Assembly (NCBI GenBank): GCA_963746805.1
Contig: CAVVCQ010000005.1
Location: 124,001 to 188,000, forward strand
DNA: 64,000 bases
Origin: DATHTC01 sp963746805
Lineage (GTDB): Bacteria; Actinomycetota; Thermoleophilia; Gaiellales; Gaiellaceae
Reading direction: 5' to 3'
Below, one piece after another: positions 39,801-51,238 of this stretch. Each line of letters starts with the position of its first letter. Positions within the stretch are counted from its first letter, which is position 1. The translations under genes and the position numbers were made by a program. The notes under the pieces are model-generated. The model did no database searches, was not told the DNA's origin, and saw only the letters and a program-made list of their open reading frames with translations.

Positions 39801-42800
39801 CCACGACGACGATCGACTCGACGCCGGCCGATCCGACGAGCGCGACGGGCGCTTCCTTCGCGTTCAGCTCGAACGAGACGGCGACGTTCGAGTGCCGCGT
39901 CGACGGGGCCGCCTCGTTCACGACGTGCACGTCGCCCGAGACGTTCTCAGGCCTCGCCGACGGCTCGCACACCTTCCGCGTCCGCGCGGTCGACGGCGCC
40001 GGCAACGTCGACCCGACGCCGGCCGTCTTCACCTGGACGGTCGACACCTCGGCGCCGTCCGCGCCGTCGCTCTCGTTCGGCTCGCTGACGAGCGCCGCCG
40101 TCACCGGCTCGACCGTCTTCTACCGCCCGTCCGCGCCCGCCGGTTCGTTCACCGTCACCGCCTCGTCGACGGACGCGGGCTCCGGCGTCGCCTCGTACGG
40201 ATTCCCGGCCGTCGCCTCCGGCTGGAGCCGCAGCGTCTCGGGCACCGACGCGACGTACTCGCACACCGGCTCGCCGACCGAGCCCGGCCCCGGCGACGTG
40301 ACGGCGACGAACGGCGCCGGCCTCACCTCCTCGCCGACCTCGTTCACCGTCACCGCCGACGCGAGCGCGCCGACCGGCATGTCCGCCACGGTCACCGGCG
40401 GCTACCGCACGGCCACGTCCGTCGCCGTCTCGGTCGCGACCGGGAGCGACACCGGCTCCGGCCTCTCACTCGGGACGCTCGTCCTCGAGCGCGACGACGC
40501 GGGCCTCACGGGCGACGCCTGCGACCCGTTCACCGGCGCGTGGTCGGCCGTGACGCTCAGCGCGGGCAACGACACGTCGGTCGCGAGCGGCACCTGTGTC
40601 CGCTACCGCGTCCGTATCTCCGACCGCGTCGGGAACGAGGGCGCCTCGGCGCCGTCGGCCACGGTCAAGATCGACACCTCGGCCCCCTCGACCCCGTCGC
40701 TCGCGTTCTCGAACGAGACGAACGCGGCCACCGGAGGCCCGTCCACGGTCTGGTACCGCCCGGCGACGAGCGGCGGATTCACGCTCACGGCCTCGGCCAC
40801 CGACGCGCAGTCGGGCATCGCCCTGTACGCCTTCCCGAGCCTCGGCGCGGGCTGGGCGTCCAGCGGCTCCGGCGCCGCGCGCGACTACTCGTACAGCGGC
40901 ACGCCCGCCGAGCCCGGCGCGCAGAGCCTGACGGCGCAGAACGGCGCGGGCACCGACTCTGCCGCAACCGGCTTCTCGGTGCTCGCCGACGCGACGGCCC
41001 CGGTCACGACACCGCAGTGCGACGGCGCCGCGTGCTCGGCGGGCTACTCCGTCACGCAGCCGGTGTCGGTGACGCTCGGCGCGACCGACGCGGAGTCGGG
41101 CGTGGCACAGGTGAAGTACACGACCGACGGCAGCGACCCGAGCCCGGTCAACGGCACGGTCTACGCGGGCGCGATCTCCGTCGCCGCGACGACGACCGTC
41201 AAGTTCCGCGCGTACGACCGGGTCGGCAACGAGGAGCTCGTCGGCACCGTCCTCGTCCGCATCGACACGACGACCCCGTCCGTGCCGGCGCTCACGCTCT
41301 CCGAGACGGATCCCGGCTCGTACGTCAGCGGGACGACGCTCTTCTACAACCCGAGCGGCGCCAACAGCGGCACCTTCACCGTCGACGCGACGGCGACGGA
41401 CGCGGAGTCCGGCGTCGACAAGGTCGCGTTCCCGGCGCTCGCCGGGATGACGGGCGGCGGCGACGACAGCTCGCCCGCCTTCCAGGGCTCGTATGCGTGG
41501 ACAGCCTCGTCGACCGCGACCGGCGCGCAGACGGTGACGGTGCACAACGGCGCCGGCCTCACGAGCAGCGGCTCCTTCACGCTCGTGCAGGACGCGACCG
41601 CGCCGACGAGCTCGATCGCGTGCGACGGCGCCGCTTGCTCGGCCGGCTGGTACACGTCCTCCCCGGTCAGCGTGACCCTGGCCGCGAGCGACGCCGGCTC
41701 GGGTCTCGCGTCGCTCCGCTACACGCTCGACGGCAGCGACCCGATCGAGCGGCACGCCGTACACGGCGCCTTCGACGTGGCGGCGACCGCGACCGTGCGC
41801 TGGGCCGCGCTCGACCAGGTCGGCAACCTCGACACGGGCTCTCAGCTCGTCCGGATCGACACCACCGCCCCGAGCGCCCCGAACCTCTCCTTCGGCTCGT
41901 TCGCGAACGCGAGCGCGACCGGCTCGACCGTCTTCTTCCGCCCCGGCAACACCGGCGGCTTCACCGTCACGGCGGCGACGGCCGACGGCGGCTCGGGCGT
42001 GCAGCACGTCGCCTTCCCCGCGCTCGGCGCGAACTGGACCGGCGGCGGCAACGACACCGGCGCGCCGTACGCCCAGGCGTACACGTTCGACGCATCCGCG
42101 GCGGACCCGGCCGAGCCGAACGACGTGGTCGCGCGCAACGGCGCCGGCCTCGACTCGGCGGCCACGCCCTTCACCGTCACGGCGGACGCGACGGCGCCCA
42201 CGACGACGATCGCCTGCGACGGCGGCCCGTGCCCCGGCGGCTGGACGACGAGCGCCGCCGACGTGACGCTGTCGGCCGACGACGGCTCGGGCTCCGGCGT
42301 CGCCGAGATCCGGTACACGCTCGACGGCAGCGACCCGCTCGCGAGCGGCACGCTCTACACCGGCGCCTTCAGCGTCGCCGCGACGACGACCGTGCGCTTC
42401 GCCGCGGTCGACGCGGTCGGCAACGCCGAGGCGGTGGGCTCGCAGCTGCTGCAGATCGACGACTCGAAGCCGACGACGCCGACGCTCGCGTTCTCGGCGC
42501 CGACGAACGCGCACTGGGACGGCTCCGTCCTCTGGTTCCGCGCGGGCGCGGCCGGCGGCTTCACCGTCACGCCGAGCTCGTCCGACGCCCAGTCGGGCAT
42601 CGCGGCCTACCACTTCCCCGCGCTCGGCAGCGGCTGGTCGAACACGGGCGGCGACTACACGTTCGCGGGCGGCGCCGCCGACCCGGCCGAGCCGAACGAC
42701 GTCACCGCCGAGAACGCGGCCGGCCTCGTCTCCGACCCCGCGAGCTTCACCGTCACCGTCGACGGGGCAGCGCCCACCGGCGCCTCCGCGACCGTGACCG

Positions 42801-45800
42801 GCGGCGCGACGGCCACGCTCTCCGTCGCGGTCGCCACCACCGGCGGCACCGACGCCGGCTCCGGCGTCGACGCCGGGAGCCTCGTCGTCGAGCGGCAGGA
42901 GGCCGACCTCGACAACGGCGACGGCACCTGCGACGCGTTCGGCTCGTGGACGACCGTGACGCTCACGGCCGGCGCCGACACCGGCGTCGTGAGCGGGAAG
43001 TGCTTCCGCTACCGCGTCCGCAGCTCCGACCTCGTCGGCAACGAGGCGACCTCGGCCGCGTCGGTGACCGTCCAGGTCGACACCGCCGCGCCCAGCGTGA
43101 CGCTGAACGACCCGGGCGCGAACCTCGCAGGCACGGTCACGCTCTCCGCGACTGCGACGGACGCTGCGTCCGGGATCGCGAGCGTCGTCTTCCAGCGCTC
43201 GCCTGCCGACGCCGGCACGTGGACGACGATCACGGGCTCGTGGGACACCACGAGCGTCGCCGACGGGCTCTACGACCTGCGCGCGATCGCGACCGACGCC
43301 GCTGGGAACGCGACGACCTCCGCGGTGGTCGAGGACCGGCGCGTCGACAACGTCAGCCCCGACACGACGATCGACTCGGCCCCGGCCGATCCCGACAACG
43401 ACGCGACGCCGACCTTCGTCTTCAGCTCGAGCGAGTCCGGCTCGACCTTCCAGTGCCGCTTCGACGGCGGCGCCTGGAGCCCGTGCGCCTCGCCGCTGAC
43501 GACCGGCGCGTTGCCCGACGGCGCCCGGACGTTCGAGGTGCGCGCGTCGACGCGTCGGCGAACCCCGACCCGTCGCCCGCCTCGCACGCGTGGGTGCTCG
43601 ACACGGTCGCGCCCGTCGGGCGGCTCGATCACCGTCGCCGACGGCTGGGACACGGACGGCTCCGTCGCGATCGCGACCGACAACGGCACCGACGCCGGCG
43701 GCTCGGGCGTGGCCGCGGCCTCCGCCGTCGTCGAGCGCGAGGCCGCGACGCTCACGACCGGCACCTGCGGCTCGTACGACGCCGCCTGGAGCGCCGTCGC
43801 GACCCCCGACGCGAGCGTCGCCGGCGGCGCCTGCTACCGCTACCGCCTCCGCGTGCGCGACAACGCGGGCAACTGGGTCACATACCCGTCGGGGAGCGTC
43901 GTGAAGGTCGACCTGACCGCGCCGACGGTGCCCTCGCTCACGCTCGCGAACGTCTCCGGCACGCAGGTCGCCGGCACGACCGCCTACTTCCGGCCGGGCA
44001 CGAGCGGCAGCTTCACGGCCACCCCCGTCTCGAACGACCCCGAGTCCGGCGGCGTCACCTTCAGCAACCCGAACCTCGGCACCGGCTGGTCGCGCGCCGG
44101 CACGACGTGGTCGTTCGACGCGACCGCCGGCGACCCGAACGAGCCCAACAACGTCACGGCCACCAACGCGGCCGGCCTGACGAGCGGCGCCGCCTCCTTC
44201 ACCGTCACCGCCGACGCCGCCGCGCCCGTCACGACCGCCTCCGCGGCGCCCGCCGTGAACGGCTTCGGCTGGCACACCGCCTCCCCGGTCAGCGTCACGC
44301 TGAGCGCGGCCGACGGCGGCTCGGGCGTGAAGGAGATCCGCTACACGACCGACGGCTCCCTGCCGGGCCCGACGAGCCCCCTCTACGCCGCTCCGGTGGA
44401 CATCGTCGGGCCGGGGACGACGACGTTGACGTTCCGCGCCGAGGACAACCTCGGCAACGTCGAGGCGCCCGCGACGCTCGTCGTCCGAATCGACACGACC
44501 GCGCCGACGACGCCGACGCTCGCCTACTCCGCGCTCGCCAACGCGTCGTTCGACGGCACCGTCACCTGGTTCCGCCCGGGCGTGGCCGGCGGCTTCACCG
44601 TCACGCCGTCCGCGAGCGACCCCGAGTCGGGCATCGCCTCCCACGCCTTCCCCGCCCTCGGCAGCGGCTGGTCGAGCACCGGTGGGACGTACGCGTTCAC
44701 CGCGGCCGCCGCCGACCCGCTCGAGCCGAACGAGGTCGTGACGACGAACGGCGCCGGCCTCTCCTCGGCCGGTGCGCCGATCACCGTCACGGCCGACTCG
44801 ACCGCGCCGGTCAGCACCGCGACGTGCAACGCAGCGGCCTGCTCGGCGGGCTGGTACACGGCGAAGCCGGTCACGGTGGTGCTGACCGCGAGCGACGTGC
44901 AGTCCGGTCTCGACCGGATCGACTGGTCGACCGACGGCTCGGCGCCGGCGAACGAGTACCTCGCGCCGCTGTCGCTCGGCGTCGAGGGGACGACCACCGT
45001 CCGCATCGCATCGCGCGACAACGTCGGCAACGTCGAGACGGCGGTGTCGCAGGACGTCCGCATCGACACCGTCGCGCCGGCGGCGGCGATGGGCGCCGTC
45101 GCCCCGTACCTGCGCGGCACGGTCGCGCTCACCTCGACGCAGAGCGACGCGACGTCCGGCGTCGGCAGCGTCCAGTTCCAGATCGCGCCGGCCGGGACGG
45201 GCATCTGGACGAACGTGCCTGCCACGTGGGACACGACCGGCACGGCCAACGGGCAGTACGACGTCCGCGTCCGCGTCACCGACCTCGCGGGGAACGTCAC
45301 GGACTCGGCGCCGGTCGCGTCGGTCTGGGTCGACAACCTCGCGCCGTCGATCGCGCTCGACCCGCCGGCCTCCCCCGCCTCCGGCTCGGTGCTGCTCACC
45401 TCGACGGCGAACGACGCGCACTCCGGCCTCGACGCGATCGAGTACGAGTACTCGGCCGCCGGCGCGAACGACTGGCGGACGACCGCGCTGACGGGCGCGC
45501 TCTGGGACACGACGCAGCTCGCCGACGGTGATTACGACCTCCGCGCGCGGGCGACCGACCGCAGCGGCAACGTCTCCGGCTGGTCGGCCGTCACCGGGAT
45601 CGCGGTCGACAACGCGCCGCCGACCGTGTCCGTGACCGCGCCGCTCGACGGTTCCTTCGTCAACGCGGCCGACGCCGACCCGTTCACGCTGACGGCCGCG
45701 GCGAGCGACGCCGGCACGGGTGTCGCCTCGGTCGAGTTCCTCGCGTGCACGACGGTGGGCCCGACCTGTTCCTCGTGGACGAGCGTCGACCTCGATACGT

Positions 45801-48800
45801 CGCCGGCCTACACCGGCGCCTGGACGCTGCCGGGTGACGGCGTGCGGCAGGTGAAGGCGGTCGCGACCGACAACGCCGGCCACACCGCCGAGGCGGTCGT
45901 CACCGTGACGCGTCGACCGCACCGCCCCGGCCGCATCGCTGACCGCCCCGTCCGCGGGCGCGAACGTGCGCGGGACGGTCGCGCTCACGGCGAGCGCCAC
46001 TGACGCGACGAGCGGCGTCGCCTCGGTCGACTTCCAGCGCTCGCCCGCCGGCGCCTCCTCGTGGACGACGATTCCGAGCTCGTGGGACACGACGTCCGTC
46101 TCCGACGGCCTCTACGACGTCCGCATCCTCGTCACCGACGTGGCCGGCAACACGCAGACGGACGTCGCCGCGAACGTGCGCGTCGACAACACCGCGCCGA
46201 CCGGCACGCTCACCGACCCGGGCCAGTACCTCCGCGGCAGCCTCGCGCTCTCCGGCAACGCCGCGGACGCGGGCTCGGGCGTCGCATCCGTCGCCTTCCA
46301 GCGGTCGCCGGAGGGCGCCGGCACGTGGACGACGATCGCGACCGACACGAACGGCGGCGACGGCTGGTCGGCGACCTTCGACACGACCGCCGGCGGCACG
46401 CCCGACGGGCGTTACGACCTGCGCGTGCTCGTCACCGACAACGCCGGCAACACGTTCGCCCACGCGCTTCCCGGCCGGACGATCGACAACACGAATCCGA
46501 CCGCGGCGATCGCGAACCCGGGCGCGAACCTGCGGCTCACGGTCACGCTCGGCGGGACCGCGGCCGACGTCACCGCAGGCGTCGCCACGGTCGCCTTCGA
46601 GTACGACAACGGCGGCGGCTGGCAGCTCATCTCGACCGACACCGACGGCTCCGACGGCTGGACGGCCTCGCTGAACACGACGCTCCCGGCGACCCCGGAC
46701 GGCCTCTACGCGTTCCGGCTCGTCGCGACCGACCGCGCCGGCAACCAGGACACGTCGTCGATCGGCGGCCGGCGCATCGACAACACCGCGCCGACTGCCT
46801 CCATGACCGATCCCGGCCCGTACCTCATGGGCGCCGTGCAGCTCACCTCGGCGGCGACCGACGGCGGCTCAGGGATCGACGTCGTCCGCTTCGAGCGGTC
46901 CGCGGCCGGCTCGGGCGGCCCGTGGACGCAGGTCGGCCCCGACGCGAGCTTCTCCGCCGGCGCCTGGCGGTCGACGTGGAATACGAGCCCGGACGGCCTC
47001 TACGACCTGCGCGTCGTCGTCGACGACCTCGCCGGCAACCGGACGGTCGACGCCGTCGCGAGCCGCCGCGTCGACAACACCGCCCCGGTGACGACGGACG
47101 ACGCGGCCCCGGGCCGCCACAACACCGACCAGACGGTGACGCTCTCGCGCAGCGACGCCGGGTCCGGCCCGTCCGCGACGCAGCACCGCGTGCGCCCGCC
47201 CGGCGGCTCGTTCGGCGCGTGGCAGCCGGGCACGTCCGTGTCGATCTTCGCCTCCGCCGGCGACGGCGTGTGGACGATCGAGTACTACTCGACGGACGCG
47301 GCCGGCAACGTCGAGAGCGTCAAGAGCACCGACGTGCTGATCGACACGACGGGCCCGAGCGGCACCGTCACCGACCCGTCGACCTTCCTCCGCGGCCTGG
47401 TCACGCTGACCGCCACGGCCGACGACCCCGCCGACGTCAGCTCGGTGGCGTTCGAGTACGCACCGGCGGGCTCCGCGGCCTGGACGCAGATCGGCACCGA
47501 CCTGACCGCGAACGGGAGCGACGAGTACACGATCGACTGGGACACGACCGCGGTCGCCGACATCGCCTACGACCTCCAGGTCACCTTCCTCGACAGTGTC
47601 GGGAACCCGACCGTCCAGTCGCTCACCGGCAAGACCGTCGACAACGAGCTGCCGACGATCGCGCTGACGGCGCCGCCTGCCGGCTCCGTGCGGCGGAACG
47701 TGATCGCGATCACCGCGAATGCCGCCGACGGCGTCTCCGGGATGCGCGAGGTGCGCTTCGAGGTCAAGCCCGCCGGCGCGGCCGGGTTCAGCCAGGTCGA
47801 CGTCGACAACGGCTCCTCGCCGTACTCGACCGCCTGGGACTCGACGACCTCGCCCGACGGCCCGACCGACCTCCGCGTGATCGCGGTCGACCAGGCCGGC
47901 AACCTGCGCAGCGCGACGACCACGATCTTCGTCGACAACAACGCGCCGACGCTCACCGTGTCGGCGCCGTCGACGGCCGTGTCCGGGACGGTCACGCTGA
48001 CCGCGACCGGGTCGAGCGACATCCAGAGCGTGATCTTCGAGGTCGGCGGCTCTCCGATCGGCACCGACACCGACGGCTCGAACGGGTTCTCCGTCTCCTG
48101 GAGCACGGTGGGCGACGGGAACCAGGTCGTGACCGCCGAGGCCACGGACGTCGGCGGCAACGTCGGCACCAGCGCACCGGTGACGGTGCAGGTCGACAAC
48201 ACGGCCCCGACCGGCGCGATGACGCAGCCGGCGAACGGCGCAACGGTCAGCGGCTCGGTCTCCCTCGCGGCGAGCGCCTCCGACGCCGGCTCGGGCGTCT
48301 CCGGCACGAGCTTCGAGTTCAAGGCGACGAGCGACACGACCTGGACGGCGGTCGGCGGCTCGTCCTGGAACACGACGTCGCTCGCCACCGGCGCCTACAA
48401 CCTCCGCGCGCGGATCACCGACAACGCCGGCAACGCCGCCTTGACGGCCGCGATCACGGTGCAGGTCGTGCCGCCGGCGCCCGTCGTCGTGCCGCCCACG
48501 TCCCCGGCCACCCCGCCCGCGACGCCGGCCCCGAGCGACCCGGCGCCGACGGTCGTCGCCGCCACCCCGGCCGACGGGTCGGTGCTGACGGAGTCGCCGG
48601 TCTCGATCGACGTGACCGCGTCCGAGCCCCTGTCCGCGGTGACCGGCCTGACGCTGAACGGCAGCCCCGTCGACGCGACGATCGCGGGCGCCTCGTTCTC
48701 GGTCGAGCCGGACGAGCTCGACACGGGCGCGTACACCCTCGCGGGCACGCTCGTGGACGGCACCGGCAAGACGACCCCGTTCCGCCTCCACTTCACCGTC

Positions 48801-49910
48801 GTCCTCGGCTCGCCGGTGGCGCTGCCCTTCGTCGAGGCCAACGTGCCCAACGGCACGGCGACGTCGCTCACCGCGGCCGACGGCGCGTCCGTCGTGACCG
48901 TCCCGGCCGGTGCCGTCGTCGGCGGCGGCGACTGGCTCGTCGTCCGGATCCAGCCGCTGCCCGCGTCCTCCGTCCCCGCCGCGCCCGCGGGCGCCCCCAC
49001 GTCCGTGGTCGACGTGACCGCACGCTGGGCGCTCGCCGGCACCGAGGTCCACAGCTTCTTCGTCCCGCTCGAGATCGTGCTCCCCGGCGCCTCGGCGGCG
49101 CTCGTCCCGGCCACCCTCGAAGACGGCCGCTGGCGCGCGCTCGAGCCGGTCGCGGGCGGCACCTCGCTGCCGCTCCTGGCCCGGGACGGCTACGTCCGCG
49201 AGGGCGCCCGCGTGCGCATCCTCACGCGGCACCTCTCCGTGTTCGGGCTGATCCCGGCGCCGAGGCTCGTGCTGACCGTCGCAGCCGCGAAGACCTTCTC
49301 GTGGAGCACCCGCCGCTACGTGGCCGCGCGGATCAAGGTGTCGCGGGCGGCGACCGTGACGGCGACGCTGATCGGCCCGCGCGGCGGGCGACTCGCGACC
49401 TGGCGGCGGAACGTCCCGGCCGGCGCGTCGGTGGTGAAGCTGCCGCTGCCGCGGACGGCACGCACCCCGGGCGCCTACCGCATCCTCGTCGCCGCGACGG
49501 CGGGTGGGCAGACGGCGCGGCGGACACTCGGGCTCCGTGTCGTCCGGAAGGACGGCTCGCAGCGCACGACCGGCCCCGTGCAGGTCGCGCTCGCAGGCGA
49601 CACGAGGATCCGCAGAACGCTCGCGCTCGGGCTTCGGGGAACGCGGACGCGGGTCATCGCGGCCGACGCCGACGGGGCCTTCGCACTCGCGGCGAACCGC
49701 GGCGTCCGGGTCGTGCTCGTCGACGTCGACCGGCACGGGACGGCGCTCGTACGCGACCTCAACGCGGTCTTCCCGACGCTGCGGCTGCTGGCGCTCGCCT
49801 CCCGGTCGGTCGACCTCCGCGCCGCGACGCGGGCAGGCGCCGACGCCGCACTCCCGCGGAGCGCCTCGTCCGCCCGGATCGCCCGCGTCGTCCGCCGGCT
49901 CGCCCGCTAG
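30852..49910 (+). CDS. Giant secreted/surface protein with tandem Ig-like modules and a C-terminal receiver-like domain; seven apparent frameshifts
   Basis: About 6,350 codons if one-base shifts near 31188, 31278, 36054, 39183, 43545, 43617 and 45909 are repaired; homology continues unbroken across each. The ATG 30852 precedes a short basic head and a membrane segment or long signal (about 28-48), so the rest is outside the cell. After a unique region (to about 32,500) come tandem modules: long 227-residue units, 100-residue units rich in VDGPGAGGYALADTDTTP, alternating 'FTVTA...SGVASYAFP...DVTATNGAG' and 'VVERxEA...CYRYR...DRVGN' units, chitobiase-C-like 'IRYTTDGSDP' units, and Ig-like 'GANVRGTV...VDNTAP' units. 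A Pro/Thr linker (near 48480-48550) leads to a last Ig-like unit, a beta-rich domain and a receiver-like fold. There is no LPXTG motif. A role in adhesion or cell-surface structure is inferred from the architecture. Confidence 0.8.
32519..34906 (+). repeat. Tandem repeat block R1 in the giant gene (three full copies and a half)
   Basis: Copies begin near 32519, 33200, 33881 and 34568, a period of about 681-687 bp. Each full copy has two halves of about 113 residues: TAPTGGALTVNGVAASGG... with GCYRYTLTGTDNVGNAVS, then GSTFYYRPAGSGGTFAV... with PPSPYSRTYTWPATTG. The fourth copy stops after its first half. High DNA-level identity suggests recent duplication or gene conversion. Confidence 0.9.
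34915..36410 (+). repeat. Tandem repeat block R2 in the giant gene (five copies of about 300 bp)
   Basis: Units begin near 34921, 35221, 35521, 35818 and 36119. Each codes for SAADALxAYxxxxxVxYTAS, then SGVDEVELWVDGPGAGGYAL, then TYRFYTRARDNAGNTE. Copies 3 and 4 are nearly identical over long runs of DNA. A one-base shift lies in the fourth unit near 36054. Confidence 0.9.
38886..39450 (+). repeat. Two near-identical 290-bp units in the giant gene
   Basis: Units from about 38886 and 39180 encode GANVRGTVTVTTDSADTGSG through LYDLRAVTTDAAGNTTTSAL with only a few differing bases, so they arose by very recent duplication or are kept alike by conversion. The second copy begins with an apparent missing G (39183). 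Confidence 0.88.
49578..49907 (+). other. Receiver-like (CheY fold, degenerate) domain at the C-terminus of the giant protein
   Basis: About 110 residues in the same open frame as 1,200 upstream Ig-like residues (open from 45966), so the fusion does not depend on any repaired shift. The order matches a receiver: VQVALAGDTRIRRTLALGL (beta1-alpha1), GVRVVLVDVDRHG (beta3, with aspartates at the phospho-acceptor place, codons 49722 and 49728), RLLALAS (beta4), AGADAALPRSAS (beta5, Arg where Lys is usual), RIARVVRRL (alpha5). The acidic pair after beta1 is reduced to GD. It is likely a non-phosphorylated pseudo-receiver. Confidence 0.55.
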
Positions 49911-50650
49911 CCGACGACGGCCTGCACCGCGAACGCGACGCCGATCACGGCGACCGCGGCCCCGATCGCCTTGCGCAGCGTCTCCTCGGCGACGGCGCCC
50001 GCGATCGGCGCTCCGAGCCAGGCGCCCGGGATCGCCCCGGCGAGCCCGGCGGCGAGGAGGTCGTACTCGACGTCGAACGAGGCCGCGTGCGTGACGAACC
50101 CGGCGACGCCGAGCACGAAGCCGACGACGAGGTTCGTCCCGACCGCCTTCGCCGCCGTCATGCGCACGGCCCGCAGCAGCGCCGGCATCCTCAGTGTCCC
50201 GAGGATCACGCCGATCGCCCCGCCGACGACGCCGATGACGAAGCCGAAGCCGACGGCCGGGGCGATCCTCGGCTCGGGCGCCGGCCGCTCGCGGAACGGC
50301 CGCAGCGCCAGGTCGACGCCCTGCCACAGGAGCACGGCCGCGACGAGGGCGTAGAGGAGCCGGTCCGAGACGTCGTCGGCGACGAGGGAGCCGACGACCG
50401 CGCCGACGGCCGACGGCGGCGCCATCCACGCGACCACGTGCCAGTCGACGCGGCCGGCGCGGGCGTGGCGCAGGCCACCGGACGCGGCCGCGGCGGCGCT
50501 GATCGCGATGTTCGTCCCCGCGCCGGCGGCCGGCGAGCCGGCGGTCACGAGCAGGACGGGCAGGCGCAGCGTCCCGAGCACGAGCCCGAGCGCCGAGCCG
50601 AGCGCGCCCGCCACGAACGAGCCGACGAAGACCGCGACGAGGCCGAGCAC
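49907..50650 (-). CDS. TauE/SafE-family membrane permease
   Basis: A 247-residue integral-membrane protein with about eight helices in two related halves (GLVLGTLRLPVLLVTAG near 22 and GVILGTLRMPALLRAVR near 148), the typical repeat of sulfite exporter TauE/SafE (DUF81) proteins. The cargo, usually a small organosulfur or sulfite anion, is not predictable. Its stop shares a CTAG with the end of the giant gene, and it is 3 nt downstream of the cobalamin adenosyltransferase, so the two are probably co-transcribed. Confidence 0.88.
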   Translation of the reverse strand: MLGLVAVFVGSFVAGALGSALGLVLGTLRLPVLLVTAGSPAAGAGTNIAISAAAAASGGLRHARAGRVDWHVVAWMAPPSAVGAVVGSLVADDVSDRLLYALVAAVLLWQGVDLALRPFRERPAPEPRIAPAVGFGFVIGVVGGAIGVILGTLRMPALLRAVRMTAAKAVGTNLVVGFVLGVAGFVTHAASFDVEYDLLAAGLAGAIPGAWLGAPIAGAVAEETLRKAIGAAVAVIGVAFAVQAVVG

Positions 50651-50653
50651 GCG

Positions 50654-51220
50654 TCAGCGCGACGCGCCGGGCCGCCAGAGCGGCTCGTCGCCGCCGGCGT
50701 TCGCCGCCCGCGCGAGGATGAAGAGCAGGTCGGAGAGCCGGTTGAGGTAGACGAGCGCGAGCGGGCTCAGCTCCTCCTCGACGGCCGCGCGGATCGCCTC
50801 GCGCTCGGCCCGGCGGCAGACCGTGCGCGCGACGTGGAGGCGCGCGGCGGCCTCGCTCCCACCGGGGAGGACGAAGCTCTTGAGCGTCGGCAGCTCCTCG
50901 TTGAAGCGGTCGCAGTCGTGCTCGAGTGCCTCGACCTGGCCCCCGGTGACGCGCAGGCCCTCCTCGCCCGGGCGCGAGAGGTCGGCGCCCAGGTCGAAGA
51001 GCTCGTTCTGGACGCGGACGAGGACGTCGCGGATCTCGGGCGGGAGGCCGGCGGCGAGCGCGAGCCCGAGTTGCGCGTTCGTCTCGTCCACGGCACCGAA
51101 GGCCTCGACGCGCGGGTGGGTCTTCGGGACGCGGCTGAGATCGCCGAGCGCCGTCTCCCCCGCGTCGCCGGTCCTCGTGTAGATCCGCGTCAGCCGCACC
51201 GGCTCGTCCCGCTCGCGCAC
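50654..51220 (-). CDS. Cob(I)yrinic acid a,c-diamide adenosyltransferase (PduO type)
   Basis: A 188-residue ATP:cob(I)alamin adenosyltransferase that makes adenosylcobalamin, the cofactor of the acyl-CoA mutase in this window. Markers are the ATP-binding IYTRTGDAGETALGD near residue 14, VEAFGAVDETNAQLG near 38, and the C-terminal ARTVCRRAERE and LNRLSDLLFILAR. Two GTG starts are possible (51220 and 51199). I chose 51220 because TAACCT lies 7 bp upstream, the leaderless layout of its divergent neighbour as well. Confidence 0.93.
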   Translation of the reverse strand: MRERDEPVRLTRIYTRTGDAGETALGDLSRVPKTHPRVEAFGAVDETNAQLGLALAAGLPPEIRDVLVRVQNELFDLGADLSRPGEEGLRVTGGQVEALEHDCDRFNEELPTLKSFVLPGGSEAAARLHVARTVCRRAEREAIRAAVEEELSPLALVYLNRLSDLLFILARAANAGGDEPLWRPGASR

Positions 51221-51226
51221 GGGCCG

Positions 51227-51233
51227 TAGGTTA
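51227..51233. promoter_or_regulatory. Overlapping divergent -10 hexamers (adenosyltransferase / GNAT)
   Basis: The 7-bp sequence TAGGTTA holds TAGGTT for the plus strand (6 bp before the GNAT GTG at 51239) and TAACCT for the minus strand (7 bp before the adenosyltransferase GTG at 51220). The whole gap is 18 bp, leaving no room for leaders. Confidence 0.55.
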
Positions 51234-51238
51234 CGGGC

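Noticed and set aside
31188..45912. Programmed ribosomal frameshifting in the giant gene
   Set aside because: Shifts go in both directions, differ in sequence and also occur in unrelated genes; no shared slippery site or stimulator was seen. Indel error is simpler.
32576..48000. Many GTTCACC(G) matches inside the giant gene as PHO boxes
   Set aside because: They are codons for Phe-Thr-Val in the repeated FTVT motif and lack the 11-bp repeat arrangement.
32519..48450. CRISPR-like or VNTR array
   Set aside because: The repeats are in frame, 290-690 bp long and code for Ig-like modules; there are no short repeats with unique spacers and no cas genes.
51199..51199. GTG at 51199 as the adenosyltransferase start
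   Set aside because: It fits the usual family length, but the GTG at 51220 has the -10 hexamer at leaderless spacing; kept as an alternative only.
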